Below are positions 25,549-36,439 of a DNA stretch of 64,000 nucleotides, in pieces. The position numbers and the translations under genes are program-made. Origin of the DNA: Edaphochlamys debaryana. Taxonomy: Eukaryota > Chlorophyta > Chlorophyceae > Chlamydomonadales. The notes beneath the pieces were generated by a model. The model saw only the letters and a list, made by a program, of their open reading frames with translations, was not told the DNA's origin and made no database searches. The first letter of the stretch is position 1; every line of letters starts with the position of its first letter. The stretch covers positions 1,302,001 through 1,366,000 of the forward strand of contig JAEHOE010000010.1 in assembly GCA_016858145.1 (NCBI GenBank), in the 5' to 3' direction.

Positions 25549-28277
25549 ACGGAGGCGTCAGCGTCAGTTATCAGCGGCGCCAACGGCTGGGCTAGGCGGC
25601 TCTGGTCCGCCCCCGGACCCCCAGCACCCCGGGGAGCCCACGGAGGCGTCAGCGTCAGTTATCAGCGGCGCCAACGGCTGGGCTAGGCGGCTCTGGTCCG
25701 CCCCAGGACCCCCAGCACCCCGGGGAGCCCATGGAGGCGTCAGCGTCAGGTATCAGCGGCGCCAACCGCTGGGCTAGGCGGCTCTGGTCCGCCCCCGGAC
25801 CCCCAGCACCCCGGGGAGCCCACGGAGGCGTCAGCGTCAGTTATCAGCGGCGCCAACGGCTGGGCTAGGCGGCTCTGGTCCGCCCCCGGACCCCCAGCAC
25901 CCCGGGGAGCCCATGGAGGCGTCAGCGTCAGTTATCAGCGGCGCCAACCGCTGGGCCAGGCGGCTCTGGTCCGCCCCCGGACCCCCAGCACCCCGGGGAG
26001 CCCACGGAGGCGTCAGCGTCAGGTATCAGCGGCACCAACCGCTGGGCCAGGCGGCTCTGGTCCGCCCCCGGACCCCAAGCACCTCGGGGAGCCCACGGAG
26101 GCGTCAGCGTCAGTTATCAGCGGCGCCAACCGCTGGGCTAGGCGGCTCTGGTCCGCCCCCGGACCCCCAGCACCCCGGGGAGCCCATGGAGGCGTCAGCG
26201 TCAGGTATCAGCGGCGCCAACCGCTGGGCTAGGCGGCTCTGGTCCGCCCCCGGACCCCCAGCACCTCGGGGAGCCCCCGGAGGCGTCAGCGTCAGGTATC
26301 AGCGGCGCCAACCGCTGGGCTAGGCGGCTCTGGTCCGCCCCCGGACCCCCAGCACCCCGGGGAGCCCATGGAGGCGTCAGCGTCAGGTATCAGCGGCGCC
26401 AACCGCTGGGCTAGGCGGCTCTGGTCCGCCCCCGGACCCCCAGCACCCCGGGGAGCCCATGGAGGCGTCAGCGTCAGTTATCAGCGGCGCCAACCGCTGG
26501 GCCAGGCGGCTCTGGTCCGCCCCCGGACCCCCAGCACCTCGGGGAGCCCACGGAGGCGTCAGCGTCAATTATCAGCGGCGCCAACCGCTGGGCCAGGCGG
26601 CTCTGGTCCGCCCCCGGACCCCCAGCACCTCGGGGAGCCCCCGGAGGCGTCAGCGTCAGTTATCAGCGGCACCAACCGCTGGGCCAGGCGGCTCTGGTCC
26701 GCCCCCGGACCCCCAGCACCCCGGGGAGCCCACGGAGGCGTCAGCGTCAATTATCAGCGGCGCCAACCGCTGGGCTAGGCGGCTCTGGTCCGCCCCCGGA
26801 CCCCCAGCACCCCGGGGAGCCCACGGAGGCGTCAGCGTCAGGTATCAGCGGCGCCAACCGCTGGGCTAGGCGGCTCTGGTCCGCCCCCGGACCCCCAGCA
26901 CCCCGGGGAGCCCACGGAGGCGTCAGCGTCAGTTATCAGCGGCGCCAACCGCTGGGCTAGGCGGCTCTGGTCCGCCCCCGGACCCCCAGCACCCCGGGGA
27001 GCCCCCGGAGGCGTCAGCGTCAGGTATCAGCGGCGCCAACCGCTGGGCTAGGCGGCTCTGGTCCGCCCCCGGACCCCCAGCACCTCGGGGAGCCCCCGGA
27101 GGCGTCAGCGTCAGGTATCAGCGGCGCCAACCGCTGGGCTAGGCGTCTCTGGTCCGCCCCCGGACCCCCAGCACCCCGGGGAGCCCATGGAGGCGTCAGC
27201 GTCAGGTATCAGCGGCACCAACCGCTGGGCTAGGCGGCTCTGGTCCGCCCCCGGACCCCAGCACCCCGGGGAGCCCATGGAGGCGTCAGCGTCAGTTATC
27301 AGCGGCACCAACCGCTGGGCCAGGCGGCTCTGGTCCGCCCCCGGACCCCCAGCACCCCGGGGAGCCCACGGAGGCGTCAGCGTCAGGTATCAGCGGCGCC
27401 AACCGCTGGGCTAGGCGGCTCTGGTCCGCCCCCGGACCCCCAGCACCTCGGGGAGCCCATGGAGGCTTCAGCGTCAGGTATCAGCGGCGCCAACCGCTGG
27501 GCTAGGCGGCTCTGGTCCGCCCCCGGACCCCCAGCACCCCGGGGAGCCCACGGAGGCGTCAGCGTCAGTTATCAGCGGCGCCAACCGCTGGGCTAGGCGG
27601 CTCTGGTCCGCCCCCGGACCCCCAGCACCCCGGGGAGCCCACGGAGGCGTCAGCGTCAGTTATCAGCGGCGCCATCGGCTGGGCTAGGCGGCTCTGGTCC
27701 GCCCCCGGACCCCCAGCACCCCGGGGAGCCCATGGAGGCGTCAGCGTCAGGTATCAGCGGCGCCAACCGCTGGGCTAGTCGGCTCTGGTCCGCCCCCGGA
27801 CCCCCAGCACCCCGGGGAGCCCACGGAGGCGTCAGCGTCAGTTATCAGCGGCGCCAACGGCTGGGCTAGGCGGCTCTGGTCCGCCCCCGGACCCCCAGCA
27901 CCCCGGGGAGCCCATGGAGGCGTCAGCGTCAGGTATCAGCGGCGCCAACCGCTGGGCCAGGCGGCTCTGGTCCGCCCCCGGACCCCCAGCACCCCGGGGA
28001 GCCCACGGAGGCGTCAGCGTCAGGTATCAGCGGCACCAACCGCTGGGCCAGGCGGCTCTGGTCCGCCCCCGGACCCCCAGCACCTCGGGGAGCCCACGGA
28101 GGCGTCAGCGTCAGTTATCAGCGGCGCCAACCGCTGGGCTAGGCGGCTCTGGTCCGCCCCCGGACCCCCAGCACCCCGGGGAGCCCATGGAGGCGTCAGC
28201 GTCAGGTATCAGCGGCGCCAACCGCTGGGCTAGGCGGCTCTGGTCCGCCCCCGGACCCCCAGCACCCCGGGGAGCCC

Positions 28278-30279
28278 ATGGAGGCGTCAGCGTCAGTTAT
28301 CAGCGGCACCAACCGCTGGGCCAGGCGGCTCTGGTCCGCCCCCGGACCCCCAGCACCCCGGGGAGCCCACGGAGGCGTCAGCGTCAGTTATCAGCGGCGC
28401 CAACGGCTGGGCTAGGCGGCTCTGGTCCGCCCCCGGACCCCCAGCACCCCGGGGAGCCCACGGAGGCGTCAGCGTCAGTTATCAGCGGCGCCAACCGCTG
28501 GGCTAGGCGGCTCTGGTCCGCCCCCGGACCCCAAGCACCTCGGGGAGCCCACGGAGGCGTCAGCGTCAGGTATCAGCGGCGCCAACCGCTGGGCTAGGCG
28601 GCTCTGGTCCGCCCCCGGACCCCCAGCACCCCGGGGAGCCCATGGAGGCGTCAGCGTCAGGTATCAGCGGCGCCAACCGCTGGGCTAGGCGGCTCTGGTC
28701 CGCCCCCGGACCCCCAGCACCTCGGGGAGCCCATGGAGGCGTCAGCGTCAGGTATCAGCGGCGCCAACCGCTGGGCTAGGCGGCTCTGGTCCGCCCCCGG
28801 ACCCCCAGCACCCCGGGGAGCCCACGGAGGCGTCAGCGTCAGTTATCAGCGGCGCCAACGGCTGGGCTAGGCGGCTCTGGTCCGCCCCCGGACCCCCAGC
28901 ACCCCGGGGAGCCCATGGAGGCGTCAGCGTCAGGTATCAGCGGCGCCAACCGCTGGGCCAGGCGGCTCTGGTCCGCCCCCGGACCCCCAGCACCCCGGGG
29001 AGCCCACGGAGGCGTCAGCGTCAGTTATCAGCGGCGCCAACGGCTGGGCTAGGCGGCTCTGGTCCGCCCCCGGACCCCCAGCACCCCGGGGAGCCCATGG
29101 AGGCGTCAGCGTCAGGTATCAGCGGCGCCAACCGCTGGGCCAGGCGGCTCTGGTCCGCCCCCGGACCCCCAGCACCCCGGGGAGCCCACGGAGGCGTCAG
29201 CGTCAGGTATCAGCGGCACCAACCGCTGGGCCAGGCGGCTCTGGTCCGCCCCCGGACCCCAAGCACCTCGGGGAGCCCACGGAGGCGTCAGCGTCAGGTA
29301 TCAGCGGCGCCAACCGCTGGGCCAGGCGGCTCTGGTCCGCCCCCGGACCCCCAGCACCCCGGGGAGCCCACGGAGGCGTCAGCGTCAGTTATCAGCGGCG
29401 CCAACCGCTGGGCTAGGCGGCTCTGGTCCGCCCCCGGACCCCCAGCACCCCGGGGAGCCCACGGAGGCGTCAGCGTCAGGTATCAGCGGCACCAACCGCT
29501 GGGCCAGGCGGCTCTGGTCCGCCCCCGGACCCCCAGCACCCCGGGGAGCCCACGGAGGCGTCAGCGTCAGTTATCAGCGGCGCCAACGGCTGGGCTAGGC
29601 GGCTCTGGTCCGCCCCCGGACCCCCAGCACCCCGGGGAGCCCACGGAGGCGTCAGCGTCAGTTATCAGCGGCGCCAACCGCTGGGCTAGGCGGCTCTGGT
29701 CCGCCCCCGGACCCCCAGCACCCCGGGGAGCCCACGGAGGCGTCAGCGTCAGGTATCAGCGGCGCCAACCGCTGGGCCAGGCGGCTCTGGTCCGCCCCCG
29801 GACCCCCAGCACCCCGGGGAGCCCATGGAGGCGTCAGCGTCAGTTATCAGCGGCGCCAACCGCTGGGCTAGGCGGCTCTGGTCCGCCCCCGGACCCCCAG
29901 CACCCCGGGGAGCCCATGGAGGCGTCAGCGTCAGTTATCAGCGGCACCAACCGCTGGGCCAGGCGGCTCTGGTCCGCCCCCGGACCCCCAGCACCCCGGG
30001 GAGCCCACGGAGGCGTCAGCGTCAGTTATCAGCGGCGCCAACGGCTGGGCTAGGCGGCTCTGGTCCGCCCCCGGACCCCCAGCACCCCGGGGAGCCCACG
30101 GAGGCGTCAGCGTCAGTTATCAGCGGCGCCAACCGCTGGGCTAGGCGGCTCTGGTCCGCCCCCGGACCCCAAGCACCTCGGGGAGCCCACGGAGGCGTCA
30201 GCGTCAGGTATCAGCGGCGCCAACCGCTGGGCTAGGCGGCTCTGGTCCGCCCCCGGACCCCCAGCACCCCGGGGAGCCC
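28278..30279. repeat. duplicated multi-unit block in the satellite (1,638-bp offset)
   Basis: A run of variant units starting with a catgg/ttatc/gcacc unit at 28,278 is repeated in the same variant order from 29,916, an offset of 1,638 bp or 18 units. Each run is followed by an acggct unit, a ttatc/ctagg unit, an aagcacctcgg unit and another catgg unit (28,642 and 30,280). This is a recent block duplication near the right edge of the array. Confidence 0.7.
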
Positions 30280-30629
30280 ATGGAGGCGTCAGCGTCAGTT
30301 ATCAGCGGCGCCAACCGCTGGGCTAGGCGGCTCTGGTCCGCCCCCGGACCCCCAGCACCTCGGGGAGCCCCCGGAGGCGTCAGCGTCAGTTATCAGCGGC
30401 GCCAACCGCTGGGCTAGGCGGCTCTGGTCCGCCCCCGGACCCCCAGCACCCCGGGGAGCCCATGGAGGCGTCAGCGTCAGTTATCAGCGGCACCAACCGC
30501 TGGGCCAGGCGGCTCTGGTCCGCCCCCGGACCCCCAGCACCTCGGGGAGCCCACGGAGGCGTCAGCGTCAATTATCAGCGGCGCCAACCGCTGGGCCAGG
30601 CGGCTCTGGTCCCCCTCCGGACCCCAAGC

Positions 30630-31103
30630 GCCGCCCAGACATACGCTTGCTTCAGCGCTCGCTCAGCGCGCAGATGTGCCACTGCCCACCCCTCGTTGAC
30701 AAGCGACCACTCGCCACGCACGTCCCCTTGCCCAGCCTGTCGCCACCTCCCCTGCTCGGTGCCTCCGCGCACAGAAGCCCTGCTGCGGACCAGGCCTGCG
30801 GCTCCCCGACCCTCCTCCTGACGGGCCCGCATTTCCGAGCCCTTGCCTCTTGACCCCTACCTCTCGATAGTGCACGACCTCCCCAGAACTACACCATCCT
30901 CACGCATCATAACCACGACCCCCCACACGACCTGGTTCACGAACAGAGCCCAGCCTGCTGTGCCGAGGCCGACCTGTTGCCCGCACACATTCCTGCTCCC
31001 GCTTCAGCGCCTTGCCACGTGCCCCGATGCTCACACACGCCCCAGCTTACCGGCCCCCTCCCATCCATCCATCCATACGCCCCCTCCTTCCTCTCCGCCT
31101 CCC
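30630..31103. other. non-coding junction between satellite and gene space
   Basis: About 470 bp between the last decayed 91-bp copy and the stop codon of the minus-strand methyltransferase gene. Composition is C-rich with short tandem catc units near 31,066. No coding potential is evident. It most likely holds the 3' UTR of the methyltransferase; I found no TGTAA signal on the minus strand here. Confidence 0.6.
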
Positions 31104-34100
31104 TCACAGGAGCAGCTCCTCGTCCTCCTCATCGGCGGCCGAGGAGCCGGCGCCCTCCTCACCCTCGTCATCGTCCGCAGGGCCGCCCGGCGGCCCGTAC
31201 AGCCGGATCCACGTGCGCCCGTACCTGCGGGAGAAAAACCGCGAATGAAACAAAGCTCGTCGAGCACACTAGCGCGTGTAACGGCCGGCAGCACAGGCTG
31301 GTAACCCTCCCACAATCAGTCCCTCATCAACCTTCGCCGTACACCCGTACACACGCACCTGCGGTCGCGCAGAGTCACCAGCGGCCCCAGGGTGCCGGGC
31401 ACCTGCGGTTCGGAGGGAGCACATCGCACATTGAGGCTTGCGGTCGGGTGCGAGGTCTTCCGCCACATTGCGGGTTTGGGGGCATTGTTCTGCCCCCCAA
31501 CCCGCACGCCACTTGCTCCCGGCCCACTGTGCGGCACCGCTGCAACCCGTGGGTTTTCCGGGCCCAAGCCTCCCGCCTTTGTCCCCGCAACCCTCAGGCA
31601 CCCCCTTCCCACCCCTCCCCCATCCTTCATTCCCCTTTGCAGCCCTTCAGCCCTCCCTCGCACGCCCCCACACCCCAAACCCCGCCCCACCTGGTGCGCC
31701 AGCTGGCTGGGGTACTCCACGAACACGATGGATCGCTCGTGCAGCAGCGGCGAGCGCTGCAGCAGGTCCATGAGCTCGGGGTAGGACACCACCAGGTAGG
31801 GGGGGCACACGGAGATGAAGTCGAAGGCGCCGCCTGCAGGGGCGAGGGGGCACCGCCAGGTGAGCAGAGGCGGGAAGTGTAAATAGGAAGCAGGCCGGAC
31901 TTGCAGAGCTCAGCAGAAGGGTGGTATCCGCGGTCCAAGGTGATGAGTACAAGTTTGTCCAGGAGGACAGGCATCCGTGCTCACCCGCGAAGCGCGGCAG
32001 CTCGATGGACCTGCGCAGGAAGTCCTCCGCCTTCATGGTGTGCACCACCGCCCGGGACTGGAAGCCGCAGGTCTGGATATTGCGGGAGAGCACCTGGGGG
32101 CGCGGGGACATGTGTGGCGACGGGGCGCGTTGACAGCAGGTACCGGGATGGCAGTCAAGAAACCCCTCTCCACTGTACACGCGAAGCGAGCTCCGTCGGG
32201 GCTTCCGACCCCCTCGAGACGCTCCCGCGGCATCAAGCCCTCAAGCGCTTCCCCTCCGACCCCAGCCCCCGAAAGGCGCTTTCGGAACCCCCCGCCAAAC
32301 CATAATCCCCTCCCCCTTCCCGACACAGACGCGTTGCCGGTTGCTTCATACACTTCTCCCGCGCCCTGGCACCGGCGATCCCGTTCAGCAACAAACACAC
32401 CCCTCACCCCACCCCCCCTCCCCCGCACCTTCTTGCAGACCCAGGGGTCCAGCTCGATGAAGTGCGCCTCCCGGCAGCCGCGGCTCAGCCCCTCCAGCCC
32501 CACCGCGCCCGTGCCCGCGAAGCAGTCCAGCCAGCGGGCGGTGCGGGGCAGGCCCGCGCCCGGGGCCGCGCCCGTCTGCGCCTGGACCATGGAGAACACG
32601 GCCGCACGGACCTGGGGGCGAGAAGGGGGGAAGGCAAGGGGAAGAGGGGCGGGGGAAAAGCTGGAGGTGGTGGCGAGGAGGGATTGCCGGTCAGTTGAAA
32701 TGCATTTCCCCTCCCCAGGCTACTCCCGTGGCCCAAGGTCCGCAGTCGCCGAGCCCTTGTGCTGTCTTGGTCCGAGCCCTTGCCACCTGCTGCCCAAGTG
32801 CCACCGCCGCCCTTCGCCCCCCCCCCCCGCCCCCAGCCCCACCTTCTCCATCATGGGGCGGGTGGTGGAGCCCTTGGACGAGGACAGCACGCGCCCCGTG
32901 GCCTCACCACCAATAATGCGCATGCGGGAGTGAACCTGGGGGGGGAGGGGGGAGGGGGGAGGGGGGTTACGGGGAGGGAAGTGCCGCACGGGCCGGGCTG
33001 GCGTCAGCTGGTTGCGGGCCTGCCTCGCAGCCCCTGCACCCCAGGCTTCATACAAGCCGACCGGTACCCTCCTCCCCACTCCCCTCACCCTCACGTCCCC
33101 CGCTCAGCTTCAACCACCCAACTGAACCCCCTTCCCCACACCCGCCCGGCCCCCTCCACCGACCTTGGCCTCCAGCTGCTGCCGCCCCGAGGCCTTGCGC
33201 TTCATGGCCGCAAGCTCCTCCTCCGCAGCCCGTTGGTGCTCCATCAGCTGCTTCACCTGGGGTGAGATGCGGTGGGGAGGCGGAAGGTGAAAGTTGGGAG
33301 GAAGCGTGTTCAAACAGGCAGGGCCGAGCAGGCGTCGGAGGGATGGGGAGTACAGAGGAGGAGCTGGTGGCCAGGGGACAGCGGGCAGCATGCAGTGACC
33401 GGCAGCGAGGCTCGGGTCCCTCAGGGGTGCCTCAAGTCAGATGCAAGAAGCGGTGGTGAATGCGGTGGGGCCGGTTGCCACTGTTGACTGCTGGCTCAAG
33501 CCGCACACCACTGCCCCCAAGCGCCGTCTGCCCTCAGCGTCCACAAGTGTCCATAGGGGGCACCCCGGGCCTGCCTTGTGCGGCTTGAACAGGCGCGACA
33601 GCAGCAGCTCCTGCGCCTCCATGTCGATGCCGCTGGCGCCGCCGCCGCCGCCCCAGGTCACGGCGAGGTCGCGGTCCTCGCCCTCCTCGTCCTCCTCAGC
33701 CAGCGCCGGAGCCTTTTTCGCGCCCTTGCCACCCCTGTAAGATGGGGTTTAGGAAAGCACGTTGGTCAGAGTAGCACTAGAGGTCTCCGGCTGTGAGACA
33801 CAACCGCGTCGGCTGGAGTACATCCCGAACTCCGGCGAGCACGTCGCCCTGTCCCTCTCGCCAACCCCTCGGCCGTCCCACCGCCCCCTTTGGTCCCCGA
33901 CCCACTTGGCGGCCGCCTTCTCCGCTTTCTCCGCCTCCTTCCGGGCCCGCTCCGCCTCCTTGGCCTCGCGCTTGGTCCGCGCGCCCTTGATGACGCCCAG
34001 GTCCCGGAGCAGGGAGGGCCGGCCCTGGCCCTTGGGGGCCAGCTCGTCCAGCCCCCACTCCACCTCCTCGTCCGCCAGGGCGTCATACCCGGGCAGCCCC

Positions 34101-36126
34101 CGCCTCGCCTCCACCTCCTCCTCGTCCTCCTCCGCCTGCTGTCCACGCCCCACAACCCCGGCTTGCCCCCGGCCAGCCAGTGCCCCTGCCTTGGCAGGCG
34201 ACGCCGAGGAGGAAGCGGGCGCCGAGTTGAGCCTCCCGCGGCTGGAAGCCCCGGTTTGCAGGCCTGCCACGTCAGCATCCTCGTCAGCATCGAGGCCCTC
34301 GCCCACGCCCATCGCCTCCAGCTCGTCCAGATCAGCCAGGAAGGCCAACGGGTCGTCGTCCTCGTCAGCGCCGCGGCGGCCGCGGCGGGCCTTGGCCCCG
34401 GCGGCGGCGGAGGACGAAGAGGCCGCGGCGGAGGGGGCCCCGGGGGCGCGGCGGGCGACGGGGCGGCCGGCCTCGTCGAAATCGACCACCTCCTACAGGG
34501 GCCGACAGGGCGACAGGGGGAAGGGACGGGGCCGGAAGATGGGGAGGGGCGCGGGAGGGACTCCTTCCCTCCTTCCAGCCGCGCTCCCACTGCCGCCCCA
34601 ACGCCCCGACGCCACGTGCCCACCTCGCGTGCCTCCCGTCTCCCGCGCCCACACCCCACCCACTCACCCCACCACCGCACCCCACTGCGCTTGGGCACTC
34701 CCAAACCCACACAACCCCACGCACCAGGCCCCCGTCCGCCTCCAGGTTGAGCTCAAAGTACTGCCGCCCGCTGGCCTTGCCCTTGCCCGCGGCCCCGTCC
34801 TCATCGACGCCCAGCGCCTCCACCTCCACCGCCTCGCCCTCGCCCTCGTCCAGGTCCTCCGGGGCCACCCAGTCCCGCTTGCGCCGCTCTGGGGAGGGGA
34901 GGGAGGCGAGTGGGAGGGATGGGGATGAGGGGAAAGTTTACGATAGGAGGGTGCGGTGGGGGTGTGAGGGGGCAGCGATACGTCGTGTGGAGCAGAGGCG
35001 GAGAGCGGCGTTAGGAAGGTTGCAGCAGATGCGCCGACAGCCCTGCCGCAGCCTGCAGCCCGCCCCTCCGGCCCCCGGCCTCACGGGTCTGCGCCTCCCG
35101 TTGCTTCCGCGCCTCAGCCTCCGCAGCCGCCCGGGCCTTGCGCTGAGGGCTGTGCTCGACGCGGCCTATGAGGGGCAAGGACGAGGGACACAGGGTGAGG
35201 CGGGGAGGGCTGAACGAGAGGCTGGGACAGCACTCCACACGCTCCACTCATGCTCCACCGCGCACTGAAAGCTCAAGGCGTGGTCCCTGTATCGACCGCA
35301 ACCAAGGCTCTCGCCTGGCCCGTACATTGTCCTATTACCGCGCCCCGCCCAGCCCCATCAAGCGCCACTGCGCCGCCCCTCCTCACCCTCCTCCACCAGC
35401 CTCTCCTGCAGCAGCGTCAGCCCCAGCAGCCCCGCCTCCGAGTCCTTTCCGAAGAAGGGCGTGCCCAGGTCCCCGCCCTCGCCCCCGCCGCCGCCATCCA
35501 GCCCAGCGGCGTTGCGGCCGCCGGCGCGCTTGGCGCCCGCGGGCCGGGCCACCGCCGCTGCCACCGCCTCGTCACGGCCGAGCCGCTTCTTCTTATCCTT
35601 CTTAGCGGCTGCTGGGCCGCTGCGGGTGGTGGTGGATGAGGAGGGCGAGGCGACGGGGGCCACGCCCCAGCCGTCGTCGAGGAATGCGTCGGAGGAGGTG
35701 GAGGTGGTGGTGCTGGTGGCTGGTGCTTTGGGGTCGGCGGGTGCGGGGTTCAGGGGCGCAGTGTAGGCGCCCTCACGGTCGAGCTCGTAGAGCTGGCCCG
35801 CGCGACCGCTGGGCGGGGCGGCATCAGCCGGGCCGGTCGGGCGCCGGCGCAGGGCGCTGGCTGCAACGGAGCTGAGGTGGGCTGCGGGGGATGGGAGGGA
35901 GGGGAGAAGGGGAGGGCGCGGGTGGGCACGAGGAAGAGGACGTGTGGCGGAGGTGACAGCCCTGGGCTCCGGTCGCTCTGGCCAGGCGGACAGCGCAGGC
36001 TGCCTTACCTGGTGCTGTGAAGGGTAACGGGCACAGACCCGAGCGCGGAGGACGAGAAGCAGATGGAGCGCCGGCGCGGTCCGAGGCACCGCCTGCCGCC
36101 GACAAGCGGCCAGCCTGGCCCAGCAT
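31104..36126 (-). CDS. rsmD: RsmD-like rRNA (guanine-N2)-methyltransferase with long N-terminal extension, probably plastid
   Basis: Thirteen exons, minus strand: 36126-36009, 35881-35387, 35165-35085, 34888-34725, 34492-33906, 33734-33575, 33256-33164, 32935-32843, 32611-32429, 32093-31985, 31833-31691, 31402-31359, 31224-31104. All phases agree, giving 796 residues. Residues 567-770 form the RsmD family methyltransferase that modifies small-subunit rRNA: RIIGG and TRPMMEK leader, SAM-binding LDCFAGTGAVGLEGLSRG near 625, and a catalytic-loop CPPY at 704-707 where the family usually has N/D-PPY. The C-terminus RDRRYGRTWIRLYGP fits the family and ends in an acidic tail. Residues 1-60 resemble a plastid transit peptide. 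The intervening 500 residues are acidic, Ala/Lys-rich and coiled-coil-like, unlike the roughly 200-residue bacterial enzyme. The donor after exon 6 would be GC; a nearby GT at 33,563 is an alternative. Start chosen at the first ATG joined to the good CAG|gtaagg donor. Confidence 0.85.
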
Positions 36127-36439
36127 CCTCACAGCGAGTAATCCGAGCTACCGATATGCGGCGAGGCTTGAGCAACGCAAGTTTGAGGTGAATTCGGTTG
36201 TGGCTGGACGCCAAAAGTCGCACAGTCCCCGCTCCCTTAAGTTCCAGAGCACCACCGTGCTCTAGTGGATATATACGCAAGGGTTTGGTAAGGGTGGGGA
36301 CGGTCTCTTCGTGGGATTGCTGCCTGCATCAGCATGCTGGCCGAAAGCCCTGGGCATCCTTCCGGAAGCAAACATACAGCAACAGGTCATGATCGTAGCG
36401 TAGAGCGACACAGTCTTGGTGCAGGAGCTAGTCGAGGCC
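36127..36439. promoter_or_regulatory. divergent promoter region between methyltransferase and membrane-protein genes
   Basis: A 313-bp gap separates the two start codons, which face away from each other, so both promoters and 5' UTRs must lie here. An atatata run at 36,269-36,275 is the only AT-rich, TATA-like element and could serve either direction. No other motif is recognised. Shared regulation of the two plastid-directed products is an inference. Confidence 0.5.

Larger units (their letters stand above)
1..30629. repeat. 91-bp tandem satellite array
   Basis: Head-to-tail copies of a 91-bp unit fill the whole interval, about 336 copies, and continue past the left edge. The first unit has 70 G/C of 91. 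Taking position 1 as the unit start, most variation falls at a few sites: unit position 5 (c/t, giving ccagg or ctagg), 41 (c/t), 52-53 (acgg, atgg or ccgg), 71 (g/t, gtatc or ttatc), 82 (g/a) and 88 (c/g). The last recognisable copy decays near 30,600-30,629. Because 91 is 3n+1, each forward frame passes through all three unit frames, producing long Pro/Arg/Gly-rich open frames that I do not regard as genes. There are no unique spacers, no mobile-element ends and no telomere repeats. Subtelomeric, pericentromeric or interstitial satellite are all possible; the sequence does not decide. Confidence 0.98.

Noticed and set aside
1..30629. CRISPR-like array
   Set aside because: The whole unit repeats with no unique spacers, and the setting is eukaryotic with intron-rich genes.
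1..30629. Each 91-bp unit as a tiny intron, since it holds a cag|gtatc donor-like and a cccccag acceptor-like string
   Set aside because: Such strings are expected by chance in this composition, many units have ttatc instead of gtatc, and no coding context exists.
33762..34928. 388-codon plus-strand frame
   Set aside because: It is antisense to the methyltransferase exons, Ser/Pro-rich, and mirrors their acidic/Ala composition.
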